The notes under the pieces were generated by a model. It was not told the DNA's origin, searched no databases, and saw only the letters and a list, made by a program, of their open reading frames with translations. From assembly GCA_011523055.1 (NCBI GenBank), contig WTHQ01000032.1, forward strand, positions 1 to 47,114: a stretch of DNA of 47,114 nt, given 5' to 3'. The position numbers and the translations under genes are program-made. Each line of letters starts with the position of its first letter. Positions within the stretch are counted from its first letter, which is position 1. Below, piece after piece: positions 18,996 to 27,742 of the stretch. Source of the stretch: Methanobacteriota archaeon (GTDB lineage Archaea > Thermoplasmatota > Poseidoniia > Poseidoniales > Thalassarchaeaceae).

Positions 18996-19441
18996 TGGTC
19001 CGACACCGGTTAATATCCCAACAAAGACTCGTCCAAACCGTGTCCGAGGAAGAAAATAGGCCGTGGTCCAAGGTGATCAAGAGTGAGAGATTGAAGATAG
19101 GACAGAAGAAAATGCGGTCTGTCAAGGAGAGAACAGGCGGAAAAAGACGGAGAAATGTCCTACTCGCAAGGACTGAGACCGGATTGCATGCCACAGGAGC
19201 GTTGTGCAAGCACATGGCATGGCCACTCGCTTGGGGCGGAAAGATAGAGGGTGACTGCATTACTTGCCCTCTACATCAGTCGAAGTATGACATCTGCTCT
19301 GGCGACGTCAAAGAATGGTCACCATTTCCACGGCTGCCAATGTACGGCAAGATTCTAGCATCCATGCGAAAGGAGAGGCCACTAGAGGTTCACGAGGCCA
19401 GGGACGTCGATGGATGGGTAGAGGTCAGGCTATCATTGTGA
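18995..19441 (+). CDS. Rieske-type [2Fe-2S] protein with basic N-terminal extension
   Basis: CKHMAWPLAWGGKIEGDCITCPLHQSKYDICSGD matches CxH...CxxH Rieske pattern. Confidence 0.85.
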   Translation: MVRHRLISQQRLVQTVSEEENRPWSKVIKSERLKIGQKKMRSVKERTGGKRRRNVLLARTETGLHATGALCKHMAWPLAWGGKIEGDCITCPLHQSKYDICSGDVKEWSPFPRLPMYGKILASMRKERPLEVHEARDVDGWVEVRLSL

Positions 19442-19882
19442 CTTGTCCTTGTGTGGGCCCCTCACCAGCAATAGGTGAAGAACCACCCCAACCGGCATCA
19501 GCATGACACCGAAGAATATCGATGCGAAGCGTGCGGGACCACTGGCATCCATATCCAGGCACCTCTTCCAGATCCACCTCGTGACAACAATGTCACCCGC
19601 AACGAAATGGGCCCACGCAGCTGAAGCGCCCGCACGGGTGGAGAGGAGATCAGCTAGGCCAGAGAGAACATTTTCAGGGTCCATTGAGTCTAGTCCGAAT
19701 TCAACCAATGAAAGAGGGTTTGAGACCATTATAGCCCACCATATCAAGATCGGCCCTAGGAAGAACCACGGCGTGTCCATCCACTTTTGAGTCAACTCAT
19801 GATTGGGGTAGAACAACATCGCGACCCAGAATGGGCCAACCCAGAATGTGGATAGGAAGAAACTGATATCGAATAGGTCCAT
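19433..19882 (-). CDS. ABA4-like (DUF4281) integral membrane protein
   Basis: ~149 aa, 4 TM; VGPFWVAMLFYPNHELTQKWMDTPWFFLGPIL, GASAAWAHFVAGDIVVTRWIWKRCLD as in ABA4/DUF4281 family. Confidence 0.75.
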   Translation of the reverse strand: MDLFDISFFLSTFWVGPFWVAMLFYPNHELTQKWMDTPWFFLGPILIWWAIMVSNPLSLVEFGLDSMDPENVLSGLADLLSTRAGASAAWAHFVAGDIVVTRWIWKRCLDMDASGPARFASIFFGVMLMPVGVVLHLLLVRGPHKDKSQ

Positions 19883-20491
19883 CTATCGGTCACCACTGCT
19901 CATGCTCTCCATACTGTCGAAGATCCCACTCAACTCCCCCCAGTCCGCCCAGTAAGAGTGATCTAAGGGATTCAATGAGCCGTCAGGAAGATAGATCTGT
20001 AGAGTCGGAGTCGTCGGATTCTGAAACGCCTCATAGAGGCCCATGTCAACAATCAACCCAGAGGCCAGATCCACCACAGCTGCATCCTCATCAGGCAGCA
20101 TAATGTCCCATTTGATCGGATTCTCCGAGTCATTACCAACGTATCTGACCAGGACCTCCTCGTCCTGCTCGAAGGCAGAGTACCTGTGGATGCTTATGAC
20201 AGAGATGCCCGCAAGCGATCCATTATCGATCCCTTCTCGCAGCATATCTGTCCAGTCATGGCACCCCCTGCATGACGCTCCCACCCACAGCAGTAGTGTG
20301 GGCTCATCTGCAGCCATGGAGTCCAGGTTAGAGGTCCTGCTACTCCCGTCCTCGGAGTATGTCAGGCTCTCGAAGGTGAACCTCCCCCCTGCCTCCTCAC
20401 CAGTGGTTGGCTCTATCATGGATCTCTCGGGGGACACGCACCCGGGGAACAGACAGATGACCATGATTGTGATAATTGCAATCCTGTTCAT
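19883..20491 (-). CDS. Lipoprotein with thioredoxin-like fold (CxxC)
   Basis: Start at MNRIAIITIMVICLFPGCVSPERS (lipobox LFPGC); LLLWVGASCRGCHDWTDMLREGIDNG is thioredoxin-like CxxC context. Confidence 0.7.
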   Translation of the reverse strand: MNRIAIITIMVICLFPGCVSPERSMIEPTTGEEAGGRFTFESLTYSEDGSSRTSNLDSMAADEPTLLLWVGASCRGCHDWTDMLREGIDNGSLAGISVISIHRYSAFEQDEEVLVRYVGNDSENPIKWDIMLPDEDAAVVDLASGLIVDMGLYEAFQNPTTPTLQIYLPDGSLNPLDHSYWADWGELSGIFDSMESMSSGDR

Positions 20492-22092
20492 GATACCGAC
20501 CCAGTGGGTGATGTTGTGACTCGCTTGGAGGTCTTTTTTACTGGGTGTTTGGAATATGGGAACCAATTGTCCACCCCATTCCATTCGGGATGAATTCCCA
20601 TGTCGGCAAGTAGCAACTTGCTGGTGATCCTACCTGACTCAAAAATCGTGGGCAGACCACTGCCGGGATGGGTTCCCCCTCCGACTAGGTATAGACCGGG
20701 GAACTCCTCAAACCTGTTCCTCGGCCTCAAGAAGAGCATTTGATCGAGGCCGTGAGCGAGGTTGAACACTGCTCCCCTGTATATGTCTGAGGAATCCCAG
20801 TCGTCTGGGGTCACAATGGACTCACTCACGATGTGATTCCTTACGTCGGTGTAGCCCATCTTTTCCACTTGGTCGAGGACAACTTCCCTGAAATCTTCCT
20901 TGATGTCACTCCATTTTATGGAGTCATGGACATTCGGGACGGGAACCAGGACGTAGAGGGTGGAACATCCGTCAGGTGCCAGTGATGGGTCGGTCACGCA
21001 TGCATTCTGTACATACACTGATGGGTCTTCCCATGTCACCCTGTGCTCAGTGATATCTTTCAGGTTCGACTCGTATTCAGACGAGGCGTAGATCTGGTGG
21101 TGAGGCTGGTCCCATGTTCGATCTGTACCAAGGTAAAGCATGTATGTCGAGCAGGAGTATGATTTCTTTGCGAGCTTCTTGTCACTCCACTTCCTTCTTT
21201 TTTGGTTCGGGATGAGGGTGGTCATTGCCTTGGCGAAGTCAGCATTCATGACTACCCTGTCGCAGGAGATGTCCCCCTTGTCGGTTCTAACCCCAATGAC
21301 TCGCTTCCCATCAAGCAATAGCTCCTCGACGGATGTATCAAGCCGGATATCAACCCCAAGCTCCACTGCTATTTCCGCCATTCGCTTGGTTATGCTACCC
21401 AGTCCACCTTTGGCATGGAATATCCCGTGTTCGTATTCTAGGAACGCTAGTATCGTGAACAGGGACGGGGCATGGAATGGGCTCATACCTAGGTATTTGG
21501 TTTGGAACGACATCGCTAGTCTGACACGCTCATCAGGGAAAAGTCGCTCGAGGTCTCCGGCCACTGACGACCATGGCCTAAGTACGCTTGCAGCCTCTAT
21601 TGCCTTCCGGCTGACAAGATCTAGCGGGCCTCTCCACGGGGACTGAAGGCTCGATTTGCTTCGAGATAGCTTTCTCCTATTCTCTTTCACGTACTTTCGG
21701 AAGCCATCAGCGTTCTCATCTCCAGAAAGCTCTCTGACTCTCTCAGTCATCTCATCGAGGTTGGAGGTCGCTTCGATTGACCCCCCCTGGCCGAACATAA
21801 GCTTGTACGAGGGGTCTAGAGGCATCAGTCCGAGTTCTTTGTGGGCGTCCATTCCAATGGCCTGGAAAATCTCCTCGATGACCTCAGGGTAGTGGAAGAA
21901 CGTGGGACCCCTATCAAACTTGAATCCATCTTGCTCGATAATCTTGGTTCTCCCTCCGACCTCGGTTGATTTCTCAATGATCACAACATCCAGTCCGGAG
22001 TATGCCAACAACAGGGCACTTGCCAGCCCGCCAGGTCCGGCGCCGACGATGGTCACATCCGGATCCGAGTTTTCGGGCTTTTCTAGGGCCAT
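20488..22092 (-). CDS. crtI: Phytoene desaturase (CrtI family)
   Basis: VTIVGAGPGGLASALLLAYSGLDVVIIEKSTEVGGRTKIIEQDGFKFDRGPTFFHYPEVIEEIF; C-terminal GLYLVGGGTHPGSGLPTIFESGRITSKLL. Confidence 0.93.
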   Translation of the reverse strand: MALEKPENSDPDVTIVGAGPGGLASALLLAYSGLDVVIIEKSTEVGGRTKIIEQDGFKFDRGPTFFHYPEVIEEIFQAIGMDAHKELGLMPLDPSYKLMFGQGGSIEATSNLDEMTERVRELSGDENADGFRKYVKENRRKLSRSKSSLQSPWRGPLDLVSRKAIEAASVLRPWSSVAGDLERLFPDERVRLAMSFQTKYLGMSPFHAPSLFTILAFLEYEHGIFHAKGGLGSITKRMAEIAVELGVDIRLDTSVEELLLDGKRVIGVRTDKGDISCDRVVMNADFAKAMTTLIPNQKRRKWSDKKLAKKSYSCSTYMLYLGTDRTWDQPHHQIYASSEYESNLKDITEHRVTWEDPSVYVQNACVTDPSLAPDGCSTLYVLVPVPNVHDSIKWSDIKEDFREVVLDQVEKMGYTDVRNHIVSESIVTPDDWDSSDIYRGAVFNLAHGLDQMLFLRPRNRFEEFPGLYLVGGGTHPGSGLPTIFESGRITSKLLLADMGIHPEWNGVDNWFPYSKHPVKKTSKRVTTSPTGSVS

Positions 22093-23136
22093 TCAGTCAT
22101 CCCTCCTGATGGACCACACACTAAGCGTCGAGAGAGCGAAGCCGACCTTCCTGAAGAAGCCGAGGCTCAGGCGCCGAGACAGAACGTCTCCATTCCTCCT
22201 CTCGGCTTCTGTGAGGATCTCGCTGTAAACCGACGCCATGACAGTCGGGCTTGACCTGGAGTCAGCACTGATCAGTGGCAATAGCCTCATGGCATTCTTT
22301 TGATGAGTACTAACCCTGGAGATGTAGTGTCTCATGAAATCCTTCCAGTTGGACGTGGAGGGTAGAATGGGATCTGAGAGGTCTTCTTGGGATATTCCAA
22401 AGAGTTCCAATTCGTCCTTGGGGAGGTAGACCCTGCCCCTTTCAAGATCTTCCTGTATGTCCCTGAGGATGTTCACCATCTGTAGGAAAATGCCCATCTC
22501 CTCTGCGTGTTCCCTTGCATCTGGATTCTCGTACCCATAGATCTCAATGAGGGCCAACCCAACGGTAGAGGCTACCTTGTAGCAGTACCCCCTCATGTCT
22601 TCAAAGGACGAGTAGTTGGTGGGATACAAGTCATCCTCCATCCCATCAATAAGCTGGTTCAGATCATTGAGGCGGATGGGAAATTTGTCGAGTACGTCTC
22701 CAAGAGCGATGAAAATCGGGTCATTGCTCTCCAGTCCCTTGGATGCCCTACTCAGCATGTCCCTGTAGTAAATCAGTCCTCGGAGCTTGTGGCTGTGGTC
22801 GGGTTCAGGGTTGGATGCCTCGGTTTGCTTATCCAATGAGAGTACAATTGATCGGTCCTCTGTCCTTCTGTCAAGTTCTGCGACGTGGCCGGGACTCAAG
22901 TCGGAGAGGTCAGGTAGCCAATCTCCATCGGCGATGTCATCCACCCTACGACAAAAGGCATACAGGGCATAGACCGCATTTCTCTTTTCTACCGGGAGGT
23001 GCCTGAAAGATCTCATGAAGGATGTCGATGCTGATCTTGTGATTTCCCGACAGGCAGCATAGGATTCCTCCAAAGTCAAACCAATTTTCTGTTTGCCTCC
23101 CATCAAGACCATAGTAGTGTTTGAGGTCAATTGCAA
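22093..23136 (-). CDS. crtB: Phytoene/squalene synthase; true start may be slightly downstream
   Basis: SASTSFMRSFRHLPVEKRNAVYALYAFCRRVDDIADG, MGIFLQMVNILRDIQEDLERGRVYLPKDEL (aspartate-rich motifs). Confidence 0.93.
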   Translation of the reverse strand: MQLTSNTTMVLMGGKQKIGLTLEESYAACREITRSASTSFMRSFRHLPVEKRNAVYALYAFCRRVDDIADGDWLPDLSDLSPGHVAELDRRTEDRSIVLSLDKQTEASNPEPDHSHKLRGLIYYRDMLSRASKGLESNDPIFIALGDVLDKFPIRLNDLNQLIDGMEDDLYPTNYSSFEDMRGYCYKVASTVGLALIEIYGYENPDAREHAEEMGIFLQMVNILRDIQEDLERGRVYLPKDELELFGISQEDLSDPILPSTSNWKDFMRHYISRVSTHQKNAMRLLPLISADSRSSPTVMASVYSEILTEAERRNGDVLSRRLSLGFFRKVGFALSTLSVWSIRRDD

Positions 23137-23523
23137 TATGAAGGGATGTTTCCCCCACCGACAAAATTAGGCATCTTCAAGAGTGTCCACAAAGCCATGT
23201 GGTTTGGGCAGAACATGGCATTGGTAGATTTAATGCGAGAGGACGAGAGCTGTATGATGACCTTCAGCGATGAGGCAACCTTCGAGGTTGGGTACTTGGA
23301 CTTGAGGTTAAGCTGCCCCTGTGCAAATTGCAAACCCCGGAGGGAAAACTCCCAACGCATGATCGAGTTCAAGGCGGAGGTTGAAAGACTGAGGATGGAA
23401 AAGCCGAGTGTCGAGGTAGTGGGTCACTATGGATTGAAGTTCCTATGGCCCTCGGGTTGTTCCAGCGGCATATTCAGCTTTGACCTCCTACGAGAAATTG
23501 CAGAGAAGGCATCACTTGACTGA
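23131..23523 (+). CDS. DUF971 (gamma-butyrobetaine hydroxylase-like N-terminal) domain protein
   Basis: MMTFSDEATFEVGYLDLRLSCPCANCKPRRENSQ...VVGHYGLKFLWPSGCSSGIFSFDLLREIAE. Start codon uncertain. Confidence 0.8.
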   Translation: MQYEGMFPPPTKLGIFKSVHKAMWFGQNMALVDLMREDESCMMTFSDEATFEVGYLDLRLSCPCANCKPRRENSQRMIEFKAEVERLRMEKPSVEVVGHYGLKFLWPSGCSSGIFSFDLLREIAEKASLD

Positions 23524-23601
23524 GTGCCAACAATGATATTTCATGTGCACACCGATCGAGTCACGTGTCAAGGGTCTAACCGACCCTAGTCAGGTGATCA
23601 A

Positions 23602-25017
23602 ATGAGTCCCGATCCCAGCGAAGACGAAGAAGACGTGACATGGGTATCCTTCTCGTCGGCGGGATATGGGTCTGCAGAAGACGATCCATGGGAGGATGTG
23701 GTGCCAGTACCGAGTCCAGACCCCGAAGTCGATTGGTACGATGACGACTCAATTGATGGGGAGGCAGCAATCCAGTGGGATGCACCGCCCTGCCCTGCGC
23801 CACTTGGCATCGCACACCTCATCCGCATAGGGTGTTGCGATCACTGTTTGCACCGCCTCTCCGGAAGGAGGACCGAGAAGAGGGGGTCGGAGGGAGGTAG
23901 TGAGCTGAGAGAGCAGTCGATTTTGACAAACCCAGATCTATCTGACGTTGGGTCCGGGAGTGACTGCCCAACCTGCGAGAACCTCATGGACGATGCGAGG
24001 AACATATCAGAGATTATCTCTAGCGCATGCGAGGGCATCGAGTATGCAACGATGCAGGTCGGAGTTCACATTCCCAAGGACCTCATGGAGGAGGAGGACG
24101 CAATCCGAACAAGATACGGTGCTCCTGCGAGCACTCCTCTGAAGGCAACCTTCGTAGAAGAAATACAATCCATCCTAACGGGGGAAATCGGCGACATCGA
24201 GTTCGTGAAAGAGAGGCCCGATCTGATGATACTAATCGACACACTGACGCTAAGGGTCGAGGTTGATGTCAGGCCTGTCTTCATCTACGGTAGGTACATC
24301 AAGAACTCAAGGGAAATCCCACAGACTAGGTGGCCCTGCAGATCCTGCAGGGGGCGCCAAGGGGGTTGTGAGGCCTGTGGCTCAAGCGGCCTCCAATACG
24401 AGGACTCTGTCCAAGACCTGATTGGGATTCCTTTCGCCGGTACAATGGGGGCCGAAGACACGGCCTTCCATGGGATGGGCAGGGAAGACATCGACGTCAG
24501 ATGCCTCGGGAATGGGAGACCGTTCGTCCTTGAGGTGAAATCACCTCGATCGAGGTCCCCAGACCTGGCAGAGTTTGAGTCCAAGATCTCCTCGACTTCT
24601 GGTGGAAGAGTTGTCGTGAACTCTTTGAGATTCTCCGACCGGAAGGAAGTCGCCAGAATCAAACAGACAAGGTCGGAAAAGACCTACACGATAAGATTCA
24701 GCACAGAAGAGGCCATTGACCAAGAGAATGCCGTTTCTCTCATACACTCCCTCTCTGGGAAGACCGTCGAACAACAAACCCCCAGAAGAGTCAGCCATAG
24801 AAGGGCCGACAAGATCCGAAAGAGGAAAATAGTCTCAATTGATAATGTGGAGGTTCATGGCGAGGAGATAGAAATGACCCTGAGGTGCGAGGCTGGGACA
24901 TACATCAAAGAGCTCGTACACTCAGACGAAGGGCGAACAGTTCCTTCGGTGTCCGGGACCCTAAATTCAAAGTGCGAGGTCATATGGCTGGACGTTGAAA
25001 ATGTCCATGCGGACTGA
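23602..25017 (+). CDS. pus10: tRNA pseudouridine synthase Pus10 with acidic N-terminal extension
   Basis: CxxC pairs (CCDHC..CPTC), CRSCRGRQGGCEACGSSGLQYEDSVQDLIGIPF, HGMGREDIDVRCLGNGRPFVLEVKSPRSR, C-terminal EMTLRCEAGTYIKELVHSDEGRTVPSV. Confidence 0.93.
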   Translation: MSPDPSEDEEDVTWVSFSSAGYGSAEDDPWEDVVPVPSPDPEVDWYDDDSIDGEAAIQWDAPPCPAPLGIAHLIRIGCCDHCLHRLSGRRTEKRGSEGGSELREQSILTNPDLSDVGSGSDCPTCENLMDDARNISEIISSACEGIEYATMQVGVHIPKDLMEEEDAIRTRYGAPASTPLKATFVEEIQSILTGEIGDIEFVKERPDLMILIDTLTLRVEVDVRPVFIYGRYIKNSREIPQTRWPCRSCRGRQGGCEACGSSGLQYEDSVQDLIGIPFAGTMGAEDTAFHGMGREDIDVRCLGNGRPFVLEVKSPRSRSPDLAEFESKISSTSGGRVVVNSLRFSDRKEVARIKQTRSEKTYTIRFSTEEAIDQENAVSLIHSLSGKTVEQQTPRRVSHRRADKIRKRKIVSIDNVEVHGEEIEMTLRCEAGTYIKELVHSDEGRTVPSVSGTLNSKCEVIWLDVENVHAD

Positions 25018-25096
25018 TTATCTCGATGGGAGATGCACTTAAACGCAACAGGCAGGTCGGCGGGTCGCCGATTAGGCTACCAAAGGGGCGATATGA

Positions 25097-25774
25097 ATGA
25101 AGAGAAGCCACGGAACCCGACAAGGAACCCGCTCGATCCTCTCAAAGAGCAAGTCCCAGAGAAGTCGATTGAACATCTCCAAAATCATGCACTCATACTC
25201 CAAGGGAGATAAGGTCTCCATCGTCATCGACGGCGCACAGCAAAAGGGGATGCCGCACCGAAGGTTCCAAGGCGTCACTGGGACAGTGGCAGCCCGTCAA
25301 GGACGGGCCTACGTAGTCGATGTGAAGGACAAGAATATGGCCAAGACCCTCATAATCCGACCGGAGCACATGAAGCCCGCAGATGGCACCCCCAAACCCA
25401 AGGCACCACGTCGACAAGGTCAGAAGGCCAAGAAGGAAGCCACTGCCCCAGTAACGGATTCTAAACCAGAATCGAAGAAAGATAAGAAAGAAGCGGAGCT
25501 TCAGCGCGTCAGAGAGCGGGCCAAGTCCATCGACTTCAAGGTGCTAGGCACTGCAAATGCCAGTGACAAAGACGACCTCCAAGCCATCAAGGGCGTTGGC
25601 CCCTTCATCGAAGAGAAACTGAATGCTCTAGGTATCTACACCTACCTTCAGATCAGCAAAATGAAAGGCGACCTTGAAGACCAAGTCAACGAAGCCATAG
25701 AGTTCTTCCCAGGCCGTGTTAAGCGCGATGAATGGGTGAACCAGGCAAAGGATATGCTTAACGAAGAGGAGTGA
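25097..25774 (+). CDS. rpl21e: 50S ribosomal protein L21e with C-terminal helix-hairpin-helix extension
   Basis: N-term MKRSHGTRQGTRSILSKS...SYSKGDKVSIVIDGAQQKGMPHRRFQGVTGTVAARQGRAYVVDV (L21e); C-term DDLQAIKGVGPFIEEKLNALGIYTYLQISKM...FPGRVKRDEWVNQAKDML (HhH). Confidence 0.92.
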   Translation: MKRSHGTRQGTRSILSKSKSQRSRLNISKIMHSYSKGDKVSIVIDGAQQKGMPHRRFQGVTGTVAARQGRAYVVDVKDKNMAKTLIIRPEHMKPADGTPKPKAPRRQGQKAKKEATAPVTDSKPESKKDKKEAELQRVRERAKSIDFKVLGTANASDKDDLQAIKGVGPFIEEKLNALGIYTYLQISKMKGDLEDQVNEAIEFFPGRVKRDEWVNQAKDMLNEEE

Positions 25775-25779
25775 ATTAA

Positions 25780-26136
25780 ATGTCCGAATCAAATGAATAT
25801 GTCGATTATGCGAAGGTGAGAGACCTCCTTTTGTCCGCTCAAGAACGCCGTCATGAACTCTCATACGAGCAACAGATGGCCCTACAGCATTCTGAGTGGG
25901 CTGCAAGCGCCCAAAGAGGGGGCATCAAGACAAAATCAGACGTATTTCAAGCCCTATCTGAGGCACTTCAGTCGAACGACAAGCTCGCGGACCACCCTGA
26001 CATTTGCGCAAAGATCGCAGAACTCATGCCACTGAGCGTCCAGTCAATGAGGGTCATCATCGCTTCCAAGAGAATAGCGATGGACACGTCCGAGGTTGAG
26101 GCCATCATCGACATCGTCCGCCAACACGTTCTCTGA
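25780..26136 (+). CDS. rpoF: DNA-directed RNA polymerase subunit F (Rpb4 homologue)
   Basis: ~118 aa between L21e and DUF655 as in many archaea; ICAKIAELMPLSVQSMRVIIASKRIAMDTSEVEAIIDIVRQHV. Confidence 0.88.
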   Translation: MSESNEYVDYAKVRDLLLSAQERRHELSYEQQMALQHSEWAASAQRGGIKTKSDVFQALSEALQSNDKLADHPDICAKIAELMPLSVQSMRVIIASKRIAMDTSEVEAIIDIVRQHVL

Positions 26137-26191
26137 TGACCACAGAGCAATTAATCAACAGAGCACCCATTCGACAACTGGAGGAGCCCTT

Positions 26192-26752
26192 ATGCCGGAA
26201 GACAGGGGGGAGCATGATCAATACGACCTGACTCAGGAGCGCACCGTCCGAGTCATCTCAATCATGGACAGGAGACCGAGCGGGAAGGAGATCCATGGCA
26301 TAACTCACCCAAGCCTGTTTCTCGTCAGATCAAAGTTGCTGGACGACAATCTAAGCGGCAAGGAGGGTTGGATAGAAGCCAACGACCCCCGAATGGGCCC
26401 CCTCTCCGAGATCAGGAAGAAGGACCTATCCTCAGAGGCTCAAGAATCACTCGGTGACATCGTCTTGGAATCAATCCTGATGGACGAAGCCGTCCACCTC
26501 TCGTTCTTCAATCGAGCGCAACCCATTACCCTGAAGATGCATTCTTTCCAGCTGCTTCCAGGGATTGGGAAGTCCACGGCACAGCAATGGGTGCAGAAGA
26601 GAGGCTCAATGGGCTGGCACGACCTACAAGGTGTAACCAACGCCATCGGCCAAGATGCCGCTGGTCTCCTAGCCGAGAGATACGTCCAGGAGATGGACGA
26701 TCCAATGCAATCTCCAAGACTGATCGACTTGGTTGTAAGGGCTGGGGTCTGA
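26192..26752 (+). CDS. DUF655 HhH-containing protein
   Basis: RTVRVISIMDRRPSGKEIHGITHPSLFLVRSKLLDD..., MHSFQLLPGIGKSTAQQWVQKRGSMGWHDL; conserved archaeal neighbourhood. Start placed at MPEDRG. Confidence 0.88.
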   Translation: MPEDRGEHDQYDLTQERTVRVISIMDRRPSGKEIHGITHPSLFLVRSKLLDDNLSGKEGWIEANDPRMGPLSEIRKKDLSSEAQESLGDIVLESILMDEAVHLSFFNRAQPITLKMHSFQLLPGIGKSTAQQWVQKRGSMGWHDLQGVTNAIGQDAAGLLAERYVQEMDDPMQSPRLIDLVVRAGV

Positions 26753-26754
26753 AC

Positions 26755-27666
26755 TTGAGCAAGCCCCCAAGAGGACATGAGCCACCATCCAGGACCGTCC
26801 AAAGGTACCTGTCAACCAATGATGCTGACAGATCATTGGGCCAAAACTTCCTCATAGACAGCCTCCCAATTTCCAAGTCACTGGAATTCTCAGAGTCCAT
26901 GGGGCTCTGCAATCAATCCACCGTCTTGGAGATCGGTCCCGGCCCAGGTACTCTAACCAGTGCGGTCCTGGCGATTGGGGCAAAGGTCATCGCTATCGAA
27001 ATCTCACCGGACGCGCTTGATTTCCTAGAATCAGAAATCAGCGACCCCCATCTTAGCCTTGTCAATGGGGATGCCCTGGACGTTAGATGGCCAGATGGAT
27101 TGACCCACGTCATCGCGAACATCCCGTATGGGATATCGAGCCCACTCTTGGCGAAAATACAGGACTACCACCAAAACTCACCACTTCGTGGAGTTTGCGT
27201 CCTGGTCCAACGGGAGTTCGGGAACAGGATGGTGATGAAGACACCTCCCAAGGACCGTGGTCCGCTCGGGATCTCCCTCTGGTTGGATTTCGACTGCACT
27301 GTGGTCCTAGACGTTCCACGGTCCTCTTTCCGTCCACAACCTGAGGTGGATTCCTCGGTCATCGGAATGAAGCCAGTCTCAAGGGGACACATCTCAGAGG
27401 AAGAGCGAGTGCGGATCAGGGCTCTCAGCTCATGGTGCTTCGGCCGGAGGAGGAAGAAGATCAGGACCTCACTGAAGTCCACCCCGAATCCAGTGCAGCG
27501 GGTTTTGGGAATTTCGAGATTGGAGTGGGACCATAGAGTGGAATCGCTGGAGCGCCTATCCGGGGCCTTCTCCGACCTGATCCAGAGGAGGCCAGAGGAA
27601 CTAGAACCCGAGAGCTGGGTCAAGCTCTCAAGGATGGTCGTCGAGGAGCTCGACCTTCCAGAGTGA
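26755..27666 (+). CDS. ksgA: 16S rRNA dimethyladenosine transferase KsgA/Dim1
   Basis: SLGQNFLIDSLPISKSLEF...VLEIGPGPGTLTSAVLAIGAKVIAIEISPDALDFL, VIANIPYGISSPLLAKI, FRPQPEVDSSVI. TTG start at 26755 fits the upstream stop. Confidence 0.93.
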   Translation: MSKPPRGHEPPSRTVQRYLSTNDADRSLGQNFLIDSLPISKSLEFSESMGLCNQSTVLEIGPGPGTLTSAVLAIGAKVIAIEISPDALDFLESEISDPHLSLVNGDALDVRWPDGLTHVIANIPYGISSPLLAKIQDYHQNSPLRGVCVLVQREFGNRMVMKTPPKDRGPLGISLWLDFDCTVVLDVPRSSFRPQPEVDSSVIGMKPVSRGHISEEERVRIRALSSWCFGRRRKKIRTSLKSTPNPVQRVLGISRLEWDHRVESLERLSGAFSDLIQRRPEELEPESWVKLSRMVVEELDLPE

Positions 27667-27742
27667 CCGTGACTTGAAATCTGAACCCCACTTCGGTTGG
27701 CTCGCCGAGGACGCGGACGAGCCTACTCGGAGGAGAGATTCC

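Noticed and set aside
15978-23136. The two FAD oxidoreductases (15978-17231 and 20488-22092) as a recent duplication
   Set aside because: They share only the FAD-binding signature; internal sequence is very different and they are on opposite strands.
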